Shown here: positions 50,701-61,950 of the stretch, piece by piece | Position numbering within the stretch: position 1 is the first letter of the stretch | Layout of the letters: each line of letters opens with the position of its first letter | Source of the DNA: Plectrocnemia conspersa | Lineage: Eukaryota; Arthropoda; Insecta; Trichoptera; Polycentropodidae | Reading direction: 5' to 3' | Assembly (NCBI GenBank): GCA_009617715.1 | Contig: VTFK01000340.1 | Span: 62,001 to 126,000, forward strand | DNA: 64,000 nucleotides | Position numbers and translations under genes: made by a program | Notes under the pieces: generated by a model | Database searches by the model: none | What the model saw: only the letters and a program-made list of their open reading frames with translations | What the model was told of the DNA's origin: nothing

Positions 50701-53261
50701 GAAAATCCTCATATGGTTCACGATAGACCATTACATGCCCAAAAAGTGACTTGTGTCCATTGTTGTCAGGCAGCGTCATCGGCCTTTTTTTTTTTAACAC
50801 GAAGGTCGGACTGTAACAGTCAACGGTGAGCGCTATATGTGCAAGATAACCGATTATTTTTGTCACGAAATAGAAAATATTGATGTAGAAGACACATGGT
50901 TCCATCAAGACGGCACAACTTGCCACACATCGGGTGCAGCGTTGGATGTTTTGCATGGAAAGTTCTCAGGTCGCATTATTTCATATTTTGGTGACATTAA
51001 CTGACTGCCAAGATCATGCGATTTAACGCCGTTGGATATTTTTTGTGGGGTTACGCTAAAGAATCGCGTCTACGTCAACAAAGCCAAAAAGCTGGAACAC
51101 CTAAAAACCAGCATATACAATAACAACTCAAATAACTACCCTTTGGATGCTATGGTGATTTAAAAGTTCTTTTTCATATATCCATCGGTTCTTCCTATGC
51201 ATTATAATAATTAAATTCATTCAAAAGTTTCCATTCCATTGTCATATTAACAGTTCACAAATAAATTATTTTTTCGAGCACCATTACATCAATCTTTGTA
51301 AGCATTTATTTTATATAACGAATGATATATCATTGTTTAGCATCCGAGTGGTTAATTATCATTTCCAATTTCTAACATTTTTTAACATATTTTTGGGTGC
51401 TGTGGTTAAAAAAGGTTGCAGAGCACTTAAATAATGTATTTGCACTACAGAAACGTATTTTGCTTTGAAGTTAACGAAGGTATTTGAATGCCTGCTTTCT
51501 AGTTAAAATTATAATGTTTCCATTCTCGTTTCAGAAAACTCCAGGAACAAAAACGACGACAATTCCCCTAAGCGAACTGTAACTGAAGTAAAACGCGAGC
51601 CCGAAGAACAAGACGACAATGATAGTACGCCTCAGTTTTGGGCCACTGCCCTCGGCCTCTGCCCCGTCGGTACTGTTCCTCCGCCGCGACCGTCCCCCCC
51701 GCAAGCCCTTCAGAAACTCAACGCACGAGGTATGCCGGCCAGGATAAGAAAGAAGAACAAACTCTTCTTCGATGACAATATCGTAAATGCACCTCCGCCT
51801 CGTTCGTCTCCAAAGAGAGGTCCTAAAATGACACCAGTCAAATCTCCGAGCAAATTACTCACCCCCATCTCAAAAAAAATGAAAAATCCTATGAAATCGC
51901 CTCGCATTGAAAGAATGGAATCAAGCAGAAGCACTTCGCCCGATAGAACAACTGGACAGAGGATTGGAATGCGATTGAGAAATCTATTAAAGTTACCAAA
52001 AGCTCACCGATGGGTTTGTTGTGAGCATTTTTACAGTAATATTGACAAGGTACTGTTGACAGGGGAGAATGATTTCAGGATTTGCTTGAGAGAGTCGTTC
52101 CCGAAGTTGACCGATAGAAATTTAACGCAAGTACAATGGACCAAGATTAGAAGAATCATGGGCAAACCTAGGCGATGCTCTCAGGCGTTCTTCAACGAAG
52201 AACGTTCAGATTTAGAAAAGAAGCGATATAGAATCCGGCAAATTCAGCAGCGGAAATCAACTTCCAACATATCATGGAAAGATTTGCCTAACGAAATCCC
52301 CATGCAGCTCGTTATCGGCACCAAGGTAACAGCTAGATTGAGACATCCCCAAGACGGAATTTATACAGGTACAATCGATGGAGTCGATACTTCTAATAAC
52401 ACATATAGGATCACTTTCGAGCGACCCGGATTAGGCACGCACTCCGTTCCCGATTATGAAGTATTATCCAACGAGCCGCCCGATACGATCAATCTATCTG
52501 TGTCGGCCAAGAAGAGTAGGCCCAAGCATGCAGTCCAAGGTTTGATGTCGCTGTATCATAACACCGGATTTACGGCTCCAGCGGTGGAAAAACCTTATTA
52601 CGACCCGATTTTGGCATCTAGTACGAACACGATACTATTCGAAGATTCGATGATAGGTTGCTATCCAGCAAAATTTTTAGAACCCATTGTGAGAATAACG
52701 AAAATACTCCATGCCAAGAAAGCTAAGATACAAAAATTGCGCGAGTTCAACTGTGAAGCCGAACGCAGGAAGAGCTTTGGTGAAAGAATGCCGGACGATT
52801 TTGAAAGAAAGTATGCTTCAGTGGTTATTGATTTGGAAAAGATGAACTTGGATCTTCAAGATTATTTGAACAAAGTTCAGGATTACTGTCATGAAATAGC
52901 CCCCGGCTTATGCATGGCCGCAATGCTGGCACCTTCGCTCTTAAGGGAGAAATGTCGGTCGGAAGCTTCGGCCCTGGTTCACAAACACAATACTAAATCA
53001 TTGATTAGCGAAAAGCATCTTGATCTTATTGTCGATTTAACTGCGCTATTATTGCAAGTTAAAAGTCTATCAGATTCGCAGCAGAATGCTTACGAACTGA
53101 AGGTTTTGCAAGGTACGATGCATCAAATTAAGATGAAGCTGCAATCTTCCGATCAGGTAGTTTTTCAAAATTGCGTCGAGATTCACATGCAGCGCATACA
53201 GTCGTGGCTTGGCTCTCCAGCTTTACTTAATTCAAAGGAAAGCTCGTATATGGTAACATGA
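47784..53261 (+). CDS. lin-9: LIN9 homologue (Mip130/Aly family), MuvB core subunit
   Basis: LIN9 is a core subunit of MuvB, which partners with E2F-Rb to form DREAM or with Myb to control cell-cycle genes. Exon 1 (47784-47802) encodes MADRSR plus one base. After a 3.7-kb GT-AG intron, exon 2 (51535-53261) continues in frame without a stop, giving 581 aa (family usually 540-970). N-terminal region: acidic and proline-rich, then the basic MPARIRKKNKLFFDD. DIRP domain: about residues 149-245, with RIGMRLRNLLKLPKAHRW, VQWTKIRRIMGKPRRCS and FFNEER. Tudor-like segment: about 266-320 (IGTKVTARLRHPQDGIYTG). The C-terminal half is helical and Cys-poor, containing LEPIVRITKILHAKKAKI and FERKYASVVIDLEKMN, the LIN52-contacting coiled coil. 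Almost the whole protein sits in one exon, unusual for this family, but the 5' intron argues against a retrocopy. It converges on Nup50. Confidence 0.93.
48020..50190. other. LIN9 intron 1, 5' part
   Basis: Intronic. After the GC-rich start it becomes AT-rich. I see no additional LIN9 exon: the reading frame passes directly from exon 1 to exon 2. Alternative first exons cannot be excluded, because a second ATGGCGGAC occurs at 47995. Confidence 0.5.
50198..51140 (+). mobile_element. Degenerate mariner/IS630 element in LIN9 intron 1
   Basis: The 5' end reads CAGGACGATCCAATTTGAG and matches the end of the minus-strand copy at 60080-61062. Inside, plus-strand frames give NGERY, then IDVEDTWFHQDGTTCHTS (second catalytic Asp in QDG). 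They continue GKFSGRIISYFGDIN, a stop where the family has Trp, then LPRSCDLTPLD (third Asp). A one-base deletion follows at the FLWGY block, and VYVNKAKKLEHLKTSI is read after it. The 3' end is only weakly defined (ACAACTCAAAT). Much of the N-terminal coding region is missing. Inactive. Confidence 0.85.
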
Positions 53262-54504
53262 GAAAGAAGAGACGATGTCCAGTCATCGCCTTTTAAATCC
53301 CATTGCGGTTGCGTTAACCAATTAACTTATTCATACGTATGCTATTTTTAACTAAAACACTGACTTCAAGTTCTCACTAGTATATTTTTGGCTTTGCTTT
53401 TATAGTTGTAGATTTTAAAATTTTCCTCGAGTCTACAATTATGTGAACCAATCTAGGAATTAATATATGTTCTGCAATCATATTTTTCTTATAAAAATAA
53501 TAGATTTTTATGAACGTACATATTCATTATAGTAATTGACTAAATCAATTATAACTAAAGTTGAAAAAAGATACATTTTTGTTACAAATCATATAAAATA
53601 AATGTTGATTTAGTAATTCAATGCTATGTGGGATATTTATGTTTTTAAAAAATTGATATTCTATCGTTCCTAAAAATATTTGAATATCCCTTTGCATTCA
53701 AAGACTATATATAATTAGGCAATGCCAGTTTTATTTAACTTGTAATCATAAAATATCCATCAAATTGTTTAATAAAATATTTAAAAATGTAATTTCAAAT
53801 TAAACGTTCAAAAATATTTGTTGTATTTATGTTAACGCAATTAGATAAAATCGACTGTATATTATTAGCTGAAAATGTGGTTATGTTATTATCTCAAGAC
53901 TGTATTTAATGTAATTAAGAGGCTTTCTAAATCTGTTTATGTTATAATTAATGTTGACAAACAAAGATACATCTTGCATGTGAGTTATATAAATATATAT
54001 ATATATTAAGTATAATATGAATACCACCTTTGATATATTATAACTAAATTGTATTGACTACAATTAAATGTGAATGTAATGTTCAGTTTACGTTGGTCTT
54101 ATATTGGCTATAATATTGTATATATAAATAAGAATAAGTCAGCTATATATTGAAGTCTAAAGTTTTTAGTCATAATTTGAAGATGTTATATAAAAAATCT
54201 GTAATATAGATGAGGATTTATTATTTTATGTGCACACAAATTCTAGTTTTTTCGAGTGTTTCAAACCCTGTATTAATTTTAAAATAAGATTAAATTTATT
54301 TATTAAACTGGTTAAAATAAATATTTTTATTGTATCAAAAATATATTTTGGCATCGTCATGAAAAAATGTGTACATTTATATTTAAAAATTGATTTTTGG
54401 CTGTAATTTAGAAATTTTGGTGAAAAGCACAATAAAAACTAGTTCAATTGTATAAAATATTTATTTTTTATTAGTAAATTAATATAAATTGATAAGAAAG
54501 AAAT
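53262..54504. other. Convergent 3' region of LIN9 and Nup50
   Basis: AT-rich 3' UTR and intergenic sequence. An AATAAA for LIN9 lies at about 53599. On the minus strand an AATAAA for Nup50 can be placed at about 54460. No further exon or RNA gene is seen. Confidence 0.55.
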
Positions 54505-56477
54505 TTATTTCTTGTATTTGTTTAAAATTCTCAGTAACTCGTCTGCTTCATCTGGCGTCTTCACTCTCAGCAGCGTAGGAACTGGTGGAGGAGTAGCGGT
54601 GCTAGTGGGGATGCATACCAACATTACGTTATTTTTACCCATCCGCTGGGTTGGAATAGATTCAGTCAAAACGATGTTAAGCAGCAGATTGCCCAAGCTG
54701 GTGTCGGCCCTAACGATCAATTGGAATTTCTCACTGTCTTTTATTGGCTTCACGTATATAGTACCCACCCCTCGATCTCCAAAAACCCCGCCTTTCTTAA
54801 CAAACACTTTGCACCGCTTCGTATAAACGCTGTCTTCCTCTACAACGGGAGTGAATGTAACTTTGGGCGGTTCGTCACTCTCGTTTTCCTCTGTTGCATC
54901 TGCAGTTTTCTCCGGAGCGTCTTTAGGTGTAACTCCGCCTCCGAAAGAGAACGGTTTTCCAGTTCCGAAAGAAAATCCGACAGTAGAAGTTACTGGTTCT
55001 GGTGGCTTAGTTTGTCCGAATGAAAACATGGGCGCTTTAGATACGGGAGTCGAAGAAAAACCTTGACTGAAGAAACTACCGATGGGACTTTTGGATTGTT
55101 CCAGCGATTTGATTTCTGTATTTTTAGAGCCCGAAAACGATGAGAAAATCAAAGGCGACTTTTGTTTATCTTTATCGTCTTTCAAAATTGAAGGAGGTGA
55201 TTCTTTAATGACGGATAATTCTTTCTTTTCGATGGTATTGTTGCTTGATTTTGGAATCTGCGTAATAGCAATATCGCTCGATTTGGATGTGCTATCTTTA
55301 ACGAACTTCAACTTATCCAACTCCTTTAGGTATTTTGTATAATCGTCAAAGATCGGCGTTAAGATGCAAAAAGGATTTTTATCAACATGCGAATTGATCC
55401 ATTCAGAAACGCTGAGATTTAAACTTTTTAAGTTTTTGTAGTATTCGCTCTTTTCTTTCGTTAATTCGGTATCCATCTTGATGACGGTCGGTTGAGGAGC
55501 GACGGCGACAGGAGCAGGTTTATCTTGCTTGTTATCAGAACCGAATATGGTGTGCAAAGGTCTCGTGGACGGCGGCTCTTTCGACAATGGCAATTTAGAT
55601 AAATCGCCAAAATGCGATACATTCGACATTGGTATTTTAGTTAAATCCCCAAAAGAAGACTCTTTTGATGTCGTTATTTTAGATAGATCGCCAAAAGGCG
55701 ACTGTTTTGCCATCGGTAATTTAGTTAAATTTCCAAACGACGAGTCTTTTGATGATGTTAATTTGGTTAGATCACCAAAAGACGAATCTTTTGAAGTCGG
55801 TATTTTTGATAAGTCACCGAAAGGGGAATCTTTCGATGTCGGTAATTTAGATAGATCGTTGAAAATATCACGCTTGGGTTCGGTGTCAGCTTTGCCATTT
55901 GCTAAATTTGATATAAAACTAAATGCTGTCGAAGCCGGAGCCGGAGCTTTATTAAAGCCACTAAAACCACTGAAGATGCCTTTTTTCTCCTGTAATAAAA
56001 TAAAAATTCAAATTAATAAAATATAATGAGCAATTAAGGTCTATTGCACAACTTTGTATGGGTTTTTAACAATATTTAAGATTATATCTCAATAATATGG
56101 CAGAATAGGACAAATACGTATGCCATGCTTTTATATAAGTCACGTTTAACGATATGGCAAAATTTGATCTTATAATTAATAAAACAAATAAAGCACATTT
56201 AAAATAAAAATAAAATTATGCGATTTGAAGTAGATTAATGTTCTTCAAAACGTTGATTGATATGAAATTTATAGAATATATGTAAAATCTGAGCGGCTAA
56301 AGCACTCCTAACCTGATCGACATCCCTGTTTCTTCTGCGTGCGGTTCGAATTACCCTCGAGGCGAGGATATGCGCCGGTGCGGTGGTTTCCTCTTCTTCA
56401 TCTCGCGGATCTTCTTCGTCGGGTTCGTCCCAGGTATCCTGGTTTAGTTGTTTAGTAGCTCGCCGCTTTTGAGCCAT
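54505..56477 (-). CDS. Nup50: Nucleoporin Nup50
   Basis: Nup50 is a nuclear-pore basket protein that helps importin-alpha/beta cargo release through importin-alpha and RanGTP binding. Exon 1 (56477-56313) and exon 2 (55989-54505) join in phase 0 across a GT-AG intron of 323 bp, giving 549 aa (human about 468). Residues 1-55 hold the importin-alpha-binding N terminus: MAQKRRATKQLNQDTWDEP, an acidic run, and basic RTARRRN. Residues about 97-195 hold about seven 14-residue repeats of the form TSKDSSFGDLTKLP. Residues 236-285 are a conserved helical block (YYKNLKSLNLSVSEWI, then NPFCILTPIFDDYTKYLKEL). FSFG repeats lie near 385-410, and a Ran-binding domain fills about 430-549 (FGDRGVGTIYVKP, RADTSLGNLLLNI). 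In-frame ATGs exist upstream at 56546 and 56537, but the 56477 start matches the family. The tandem FGDL array makes it longer than usual. Confidence 0.95.
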
Positions 56478-58290
56478 GTCGCTACTCTTGACACTAGCCA
56501 CCCGCGTAGCGATCCTAGCACGACGAACTACGGCCATGGACGGCATGCATTTTTTATGAAATAAAGCGATTATTGATTTAATTATACTTTGTAGTTTCTT
56601 GAAATAAATAAGGATTTATATATAAATATATTTATTTCATAAATATTCAAAAGGTGCGAATCTTAACTAAGCCGGCAAAATATTTTTTATGGTAAAGGCT
56701 TTTAAATATATTTAATATGCTTAGTACAGCTTTATTTATTTTATTTTAAATGAATACCGTAAAAGCAAAAGCATCAAAGGATAATTTTTTTTTATGAAAT
56801 ATGAAAATTATTTTATTAAAATTTCTATTCGTTGACGAACATATTCACGTTAGATTAAAATTACTATTACAAGTACATATAGTCAAATAGTAATGTTCTA
56901 AAAGCATGATAAATCGTATCTCTATTGCAATAAGAACGCCAGCTATTTTAAAAAGTATATAACACAAAAAATAAAAATCACGGACATTTATAAAATCTAT
57001 GATGCTACAGTAAAAGAAAGTGTGAATTGGCAAAATTCCAAAAAAATATATAAATACCTTAAAAAGTATTTTTTTTCTTTTGCAGAAAAAAATATACATA
57101 TAATATATATATTATAAGTTAGTTTTCGACTAATTATTTTTAATGTAATGGTTTTAAATATGAAAAAAGTAAAAATATGCTACTGAAATTAGTAAATAAT
57201 GCAAAGTAAAGCAATAAAAATGATTTTCACGATAAAAAAATTATACATTGCCACGGAAAAACTTGCAGAAAAATCATTTCGATACTCATTAATCAGTGAA
57301 CTTGAAGAACAAAATCAAGTTATTTCCAAAATTAAATGCTTTATAAATAATTTCTGGAATATCTATACTTTACTTTATTCCTCGTAATTCCTTACTTATT
57401 TGTAAGACATTTTCCACAAATTCTTTGTAATTTTTGAAGTACTTTTTTTTGACAGATAAATTATGTAAGTTCTGCAGATTTTGAGGTAAGTTTACCATCA
57501 TCAAAGTTCTGGAAATTGAAAATTGATGAGAATAATTAACATATTTATTATTTTGATTAAAATGTTATCTGTAAACATATAGATAATCTATTAGGTTAAA
57601 TATCTTAAATTTAGATAAAATATTAAGAAACTATTTTGCACTTTTGTTATGCCACAAAATATACATAGTTAATTTTGCTGCATCATAAGTATGCTCGCAA
57701 AAATATTTTTTTTTTAAATAATCGACTTTGTTTTTTATTATTATTATTATGATAGACATTTAGCTTATATTTTATTAAAATTTGACACTTTATATTATCA
57801 TTATATAATTTAATTAAAAATGGTAAACTTTTTGAAAAAAATATTTTTGTTAGTGTAGACTGTAGAACGATAAGAAAGTTTCAAGGCAAGTTTCTCTGTG
57901 CGAATGGACATTTATTAAATGCAGTTAAAGTTGTTTTTGTGGGTAATAATGATGTAATGTGAAAATACTTCAAAAATATACACGAATTAAATATTTTAGC
58001 TATGTTATAAATACAATTTACAGAAAGGTACTTATCAAATTTGTGTCTAATCTATATTCTTTTTTGTTTATGGGCCACGAAATACAAGATTATTTGTGAA
58101 AATATGGCCAATCTATAATGTACCAGTAATATAACAGATTTTATTATTTTTGTTTTTTCTGGAGTTATTATTAAAATTATTTATATTTTCATATTGTAAT
58201 AATTTTTTATTATTACTTTTATTCTATGCTGATTTTTTAAAGCATTAAATCAGTAGACGTCAAACGCCATTTGACACCTTCCCAGTGTTT
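56478..58290. other. Intergenic region between divergent Nup50 and the 58.5-kb gene
   Basis: AT-rich. The first 100 bp are GC-richer and hold the Nup50 promoter or 5' UTR (minus strand). A 62-codon plus open frame at 57199-57387 and an 84-codon minus frame at 56845-57099 are low-complexity Lys/Ile/Phe-rich and not credible genes. Nothing else is seen. Confidence 0.5.
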
Positions 58291-58294
58291 ACAT

Positions 58295-58533
58295 GCGCAA
58301 AAACGATAGTCGCCGAAATCGCGGTTAGTTTGCAACTAACTTCGGAGCGTTGCGGCAGTGCTGGCCGTCGGATGTTTCCCTGCGACACAAACAGCCGGAG
58401 AAAACTCGCGGCTGCGCCTCTCTAGGGACGCGACTGAGTCTCCACCCCCCTCGTCCCTTCCCGTTCGACCTCCGGCGATCGGCCCCCGAGCCCCGTTTTG
58501 TTCCGATCCGCCGCGAGCGCCCAGCTGAGCGCC
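58295..58533 (+). promoter_or_regulatory. GC-rich promoter and 5' UTR
   Basis: Composition switches from AT-rich to CpG-rich at about 58295. Words such as GCGCAAAAACG, GTCGCCGAAATCGCGG, CTCGCGGCTGCGCC and CCGCCGCGAGCGCC follow up to the ATG at 58534. No TATA box is evident. It resembles the LIN9 promoter. Open frames in both directions across it are consequences of the composition. Confidence 0.6.
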
Positions 58534-58865
58534 ATGGAGGTCTCGTTCGAGATCAAGGAAGAGATCCGAAAGTGGCAAGGCGACCTGAAAAAGGCGCTCG
58601 GACTGCACCAGGTAACTTTGACGCCCTTTTATTTCCGTTCTATACTTAGACACATAAACTTCCGACAAGTTATGCATACGATTTTATTTGCGAACAGGTA
58701 TGGGTGTCCAAGCTGGATAGCGACGATACTGTAAGTATTCATTATCGCGTTATGTAAATAAACGATTTGTTGTTATGTTTGTGTTCGCATTGTTGACAGA
58801 ATGGCGACATCAAGATCAAAATCGAACAAATCGAGCAGAACATCGTGCACATCGGACTTATGCAA
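58534..58865 (+). CDS. Unidentified gene, first three coding exons (5' partial view)
   Basis: Three small exons join in phase 0 with GT-AG introns of 86 and 69 bp. Exon 1 (58534-58611) encodes 26 aa starting MEVSFEIKEEIRKWQGDLKK. Exon 2 (58698-58730) is a 33-nt microexon encoding VWVSKLDSDDT. Exon 3 (58800-58865) encodes 22 aa starting NGDIKIKIEQIEQNIVHIG. The joined 59 residues are charged and helix-forming, with coiled-coil-like spacing (IKEEIRKW and IEQIEQNIVHIGLMQ). Exon 3 ends at a strong donor, CAA|GTGAGT. I could not find the next exon in the remaining 5.1 kb, so the gene probably continues beyond 64000 across a large intron. The ATG context (GCGCCATGG) and the GC-rich promoter support this start. 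I do not recognise the protein. Confidence 0.75.
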
Positions 58866-59525
58866 GTGAGTACTGGGTGCTTATCTTTTTCGAATAAAAA
58901 AATGTTTGAATTTATTTGTTTGTGATATTTTAATATGACCGATTTGCGCGAGCTTATCGTCAAAACATATCGATCGCGTATATTGATTTTTTGTTTAATA
59001 ATTTGGTCTTAATAAATAAAATAATGGGTATCAATTTTCTTTGTTGTGGCACTTCAGGGTTGCCATTATGCGTCTCTGTCGTGTGTATATTTAATTAGTT
59101 TTATGATGCATGTATGAACGAAAGTATGAGAAAGTGTATTTTTTCACAAAGCGTGCGTACAGCGCGCAAAGTTATCTCATGGGCGAAGCGTTTCGATGCA
59201 AGGTGGTTATTATTGATCTTGTATAAACTTGGCCCGGAACGGGACGGAGGGGTTGTTGGCAGATTAAATCAAAACGAAACGCGTCTCGGACGATGCAACA
59301 AATGTCGACGTGCGCTCCGGAATCGTCATCTTGAACGCTAAAATATTTACGTATACGTATCTACATATATGCCATATTGCCCTTACAATGGTTGCGGCAA
59401 CTTTTCCGATTAAATTATACTACTTTTACGTCACCGCCTTTTGTCGATCGAAAGCTCATAAATAATAACGACTTATCATCAAACATAATCTACAATAAAG
59501 ATAATATAAAGAAATATGATTTTTT
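58866..59525. other. Putative intron, first part
   Basis: Begins at the exon 3 donor. A GC-richer stretch at 59100-59345 is open for 75 codons (59114-59341) but has no recognised domain. It also lacks a splice acceptor in a frame that would extend exon 3 convincingly. It could be an intronic enhancer. Confidence 0.4.
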
Positions 59526-59668
59526 AATAGTCGCCATTTTGAAACAAGATGCTAAAACAAGATTAGTCGAGATATTTACAATTTATTTTTTAAAGAAAAG
59601 CTTGCTTGAAATCTTATTGAAAATACAGCAATTATCGTCTCGTCAAAAACCAATACTGCCCATAGATA
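59526..59668 (+). repeat. Intronic repeat X, copy 1
   Basis: Opens AATAGTCGCCATTTTGAAAC, continues TTAGTCGAGATATTTACAA, and closes with CAATTATCGTCTCGTCAAAA. The same three blocks in the same order recur at 61084, 61261 and 61951. The family is unrecognised. Confidence 0.6.
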
Positions 59669-60079
59669 TATAGAAAAACATTTTAACATATGGTGTTTTT
59701 AAGATGGTATCTTGGTAGTAGTTAAAAACTGACTTGAAACTTTTTCGGAGTGCATCATGTACCCTTTGAAATAGGTAGTATTTCTATAGAAATCTATCTA
59801 TAATTCCTATCGGCGCTGGCCGTAAGAATCTGTTAGATTTCTGTGTGCGAAGGGATATCTTATAAATATTTTTCAAAAAACAGTTAATATATTTTTTTGT
59901 ATTATAATATTAGTTATATAACATGTTTGCATTTTTCTCTCTAGAGTTTTCTAAAGAGTAATTAAATATCCGTTTCCGAACTTTTTTTAAATTAAGGATA
60001 TTTTCGTATTTTTTTTATTAATCGAACATTTGCTGTATTTCATTAATTAATTTAATTGAAATTATTTTCTTAAGAAAAA

Positions 60080-61062
60080 TAATATCAATTAAATTGAGTT
60101 TTTGCAGCAGTCGATCATTTTGATGTAATTTTTGATTACTTTTTCGTAAATTTCTGGTGGTATCTCGGCTGTAACTTGGCTGGTGTTGGTTTTAAGTGCT
60201 CCAACGTTTGGGCTTTGTCGGCTTAGACTCGACTCTTAGCGTAACTCCACAAAAAAATACATCGGCGTTAAATCGCATGATCTTGACGGCTAGTAGACGT
60301 CACTAAAACGTGAAATAATGCGACCTGGGAACTTTTTACGCATAACATCCAACGTTTTACCCGATGTGCGGCATGAACTTAATTATCTTCCACATCAATA
60401 TCTTCGATTTCATGCCAAAATAATTGGTAACCATGTCCCTATAGCGCTCACCGTTGACCTTCATCGTTTTCAAAAATGTAAGGCCCAATGACGCCGCTTG
60501 ACCAAAATGCGCACCGAACACTTGATTTTTTGGGAATGTAATGGTCTCTCGTGAATCATATAAGGATTTTCCTTGCCCCATATGCGACAATTTTGCTTAT
60601 TAACACACCCAGAGAGGTGGAAATATGCCTCATCAGAGAAGATTTTCTTTGAAAAATTAGCATCATCTTGTTACTGCTTTAACACATAATCTGCGTAAAT
60701 TTCTCGCTGTCCATGGTTTTTAAGCTTCAGTTCTTGTGTTATCTGAATTTTATACGAATGTAAGTCCAGATGCAAAATACCCTAAAAGAAGCCATAAGAA
60801 AAGCCCAAAAAATGCGCCATTCTTTTCAATTTTCTTTACTACGTTAGGACGATGAAATAATCTTACCGTAAATTTAGATACACAGTTCGTACATAATTGT
60901 TATTTATATAGAACAATTAAATAATTTTAACGCGTTGAGCGGTCGTTAAGCGATTCATTTCGTAAATGTGTTGTTGCAAACTAATATTTGACACTTTGAA
61001 CGCGCGTGATTATTGACAGCTGTCTGATTTTCAACATAGAAAACTCAAATTGGATCACCTTG
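60080..61062 (-). mobile_element. Degenerate mariner/IS630 element, second copy
   Basis: Read on the minus strand from 61062 (end CAAGGTGATCCAATTTGAG, next to TA). The transposase begins MNRLTTAQRVKII, then has an internal gap. It resumes with THELK-like TQELKLKNHGQREIYADYV and FSKKIFSDEAYFHLSGCVNK (first catalytic Asp in SDEA). QNCRIWGKENPYMIHERPLH, VNGERYRDMVTNYF and an SCDLTP-region relic follow. Frameshifts and stops break it. The far end (AATTAAATTGAGTTTTTG) is a decayed inverted terminal repeat. It is the same family as the element in the LIN9 intron, and both lack much of the N-terminal half. Confidence 0.88.
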
Positions 61063-61083
61063 TAAATTAAGTTACATTTTTTG

Positions 61084-61213
61084 AATAGCCGCTAGTTTGA
61101 AACAGTATTACGAACTTAGCCGAGATATTATTAAGGTATATTTTTAGAAAAAAGTTTCATGCTGATATGATTAAAACTATTGAAGTTATTATGTTCACCA
61201 AAACCGTCATATC
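61084..61213 (+). repeat. Intronic repeat X, copy 2
   Basis: Opens AATAGCCGCTAGTTTGAAAC, then TTAGCCGAGATATTATTAAG, and ends near ATTATGTTCACCAAAACCGT. It lies just beyond the mariner end at 61062. Confidence 0.6.
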
Positions 61214-61260
61214 ATGTATAAAGTATTATTATAATTTTATCTTCATGGTATTATTTTGTC

Positions 61261-61395
61261 AGGGTTGCGATTTTTTGCATAGCTGCAACAACACTAACTA
61301 AATAATTTAGCCGGGATATTTACAAGGTTATTTTTCTGTTGTGTTGGAAAACTGAATAAAACTATAGCATTTATCGTGTTCTCTAAAACCGTTAT
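61261..61395 (+). repeat. Intronic repeat X, copy 3
   Basis: Opens AGGGTTGCGATTTTTTGCAT. The middle is TTTAGCCGGGATATTTACAA and the end CATTTATCGTGTTCTCTAAA then ACCGTTAT. It is the best match for the last block when compared with copies 1 and 4. Confidence 0.6.
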
Positions 61396-61950
61396 AAACT
61401 AAATAACTATGTAAAAGTTGTAGATGTAAAACTTTTCATATGACATTTTTTTGTATTTTACATGATATTCATCTAATCTGCAAATATTTAAACTGCGGGC
61501 GGTTTTGTAATTACCTGGTGATGGTCGAGAAAACTGTATTAAAATTACTAAGGTATATAAACTTTTTCTTCCACCAGACTGTAAACACGATTTCTAAGCA
61601 TTATGTTGGCGATCGCCAATTATAAAATATTTTTAACAAATATTTAGAAATACCTAAAACGTATAAATAAAATAATTACTGTAGTCACTGCAACACTTAT
61701 TTCTATTAATCAATATTTACAATTTAATATGTTATATGTTGTATATGACACATTGAAATGACTCCACTTTTAATCAATTTCAATTCGGCGTTATCTTCGA
61801 ATTTATGTTTTGCTTGTCAAAATCTTATAATGCTATAAAAATATTTTTCTCTATTATTATATATATGTATATATAAACATACATTTACAGATGTTTTAAT
61901 GTATTGCTTTTCTATTTCGCCAACCGATAAGGGTTGTATGTTTTCAACAT

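Noticed and set aside
50588..50956. 122-codon minus-strand frame in the LIN9 intron
   Set aside because: It is the antisense of the mariner transposase relic.
54512..56026. Plus-strand frames of 71-165 codons
   Set aside because: Antisense shadows of Nup50 exon 2, produced by its repeats and codon bias.
56478..56546. Upstream in-frame ATGs for Nup50 (56546, 56537)
   Set aside because: The family begins at the MAQKRRATKQL-type N terminus (56477). The upstream residues have no counterpart in the family, though use of an earlier start cannot be fully excluded.
58336..58734. Long open frames on both strands across the 58.3-kb promoter
   Set aside because: They overlap the 5' UTR and read through the exon 1 donor. 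The spliced model with three phase-0 exons explains the sequence better.
59114..59341. 75-codon plus frame as the next exon of the 58.5-kb gene
   Set aside because: No convincing acceptor in phase 0 leads into it, and the residues do not continue a recognisable protein.
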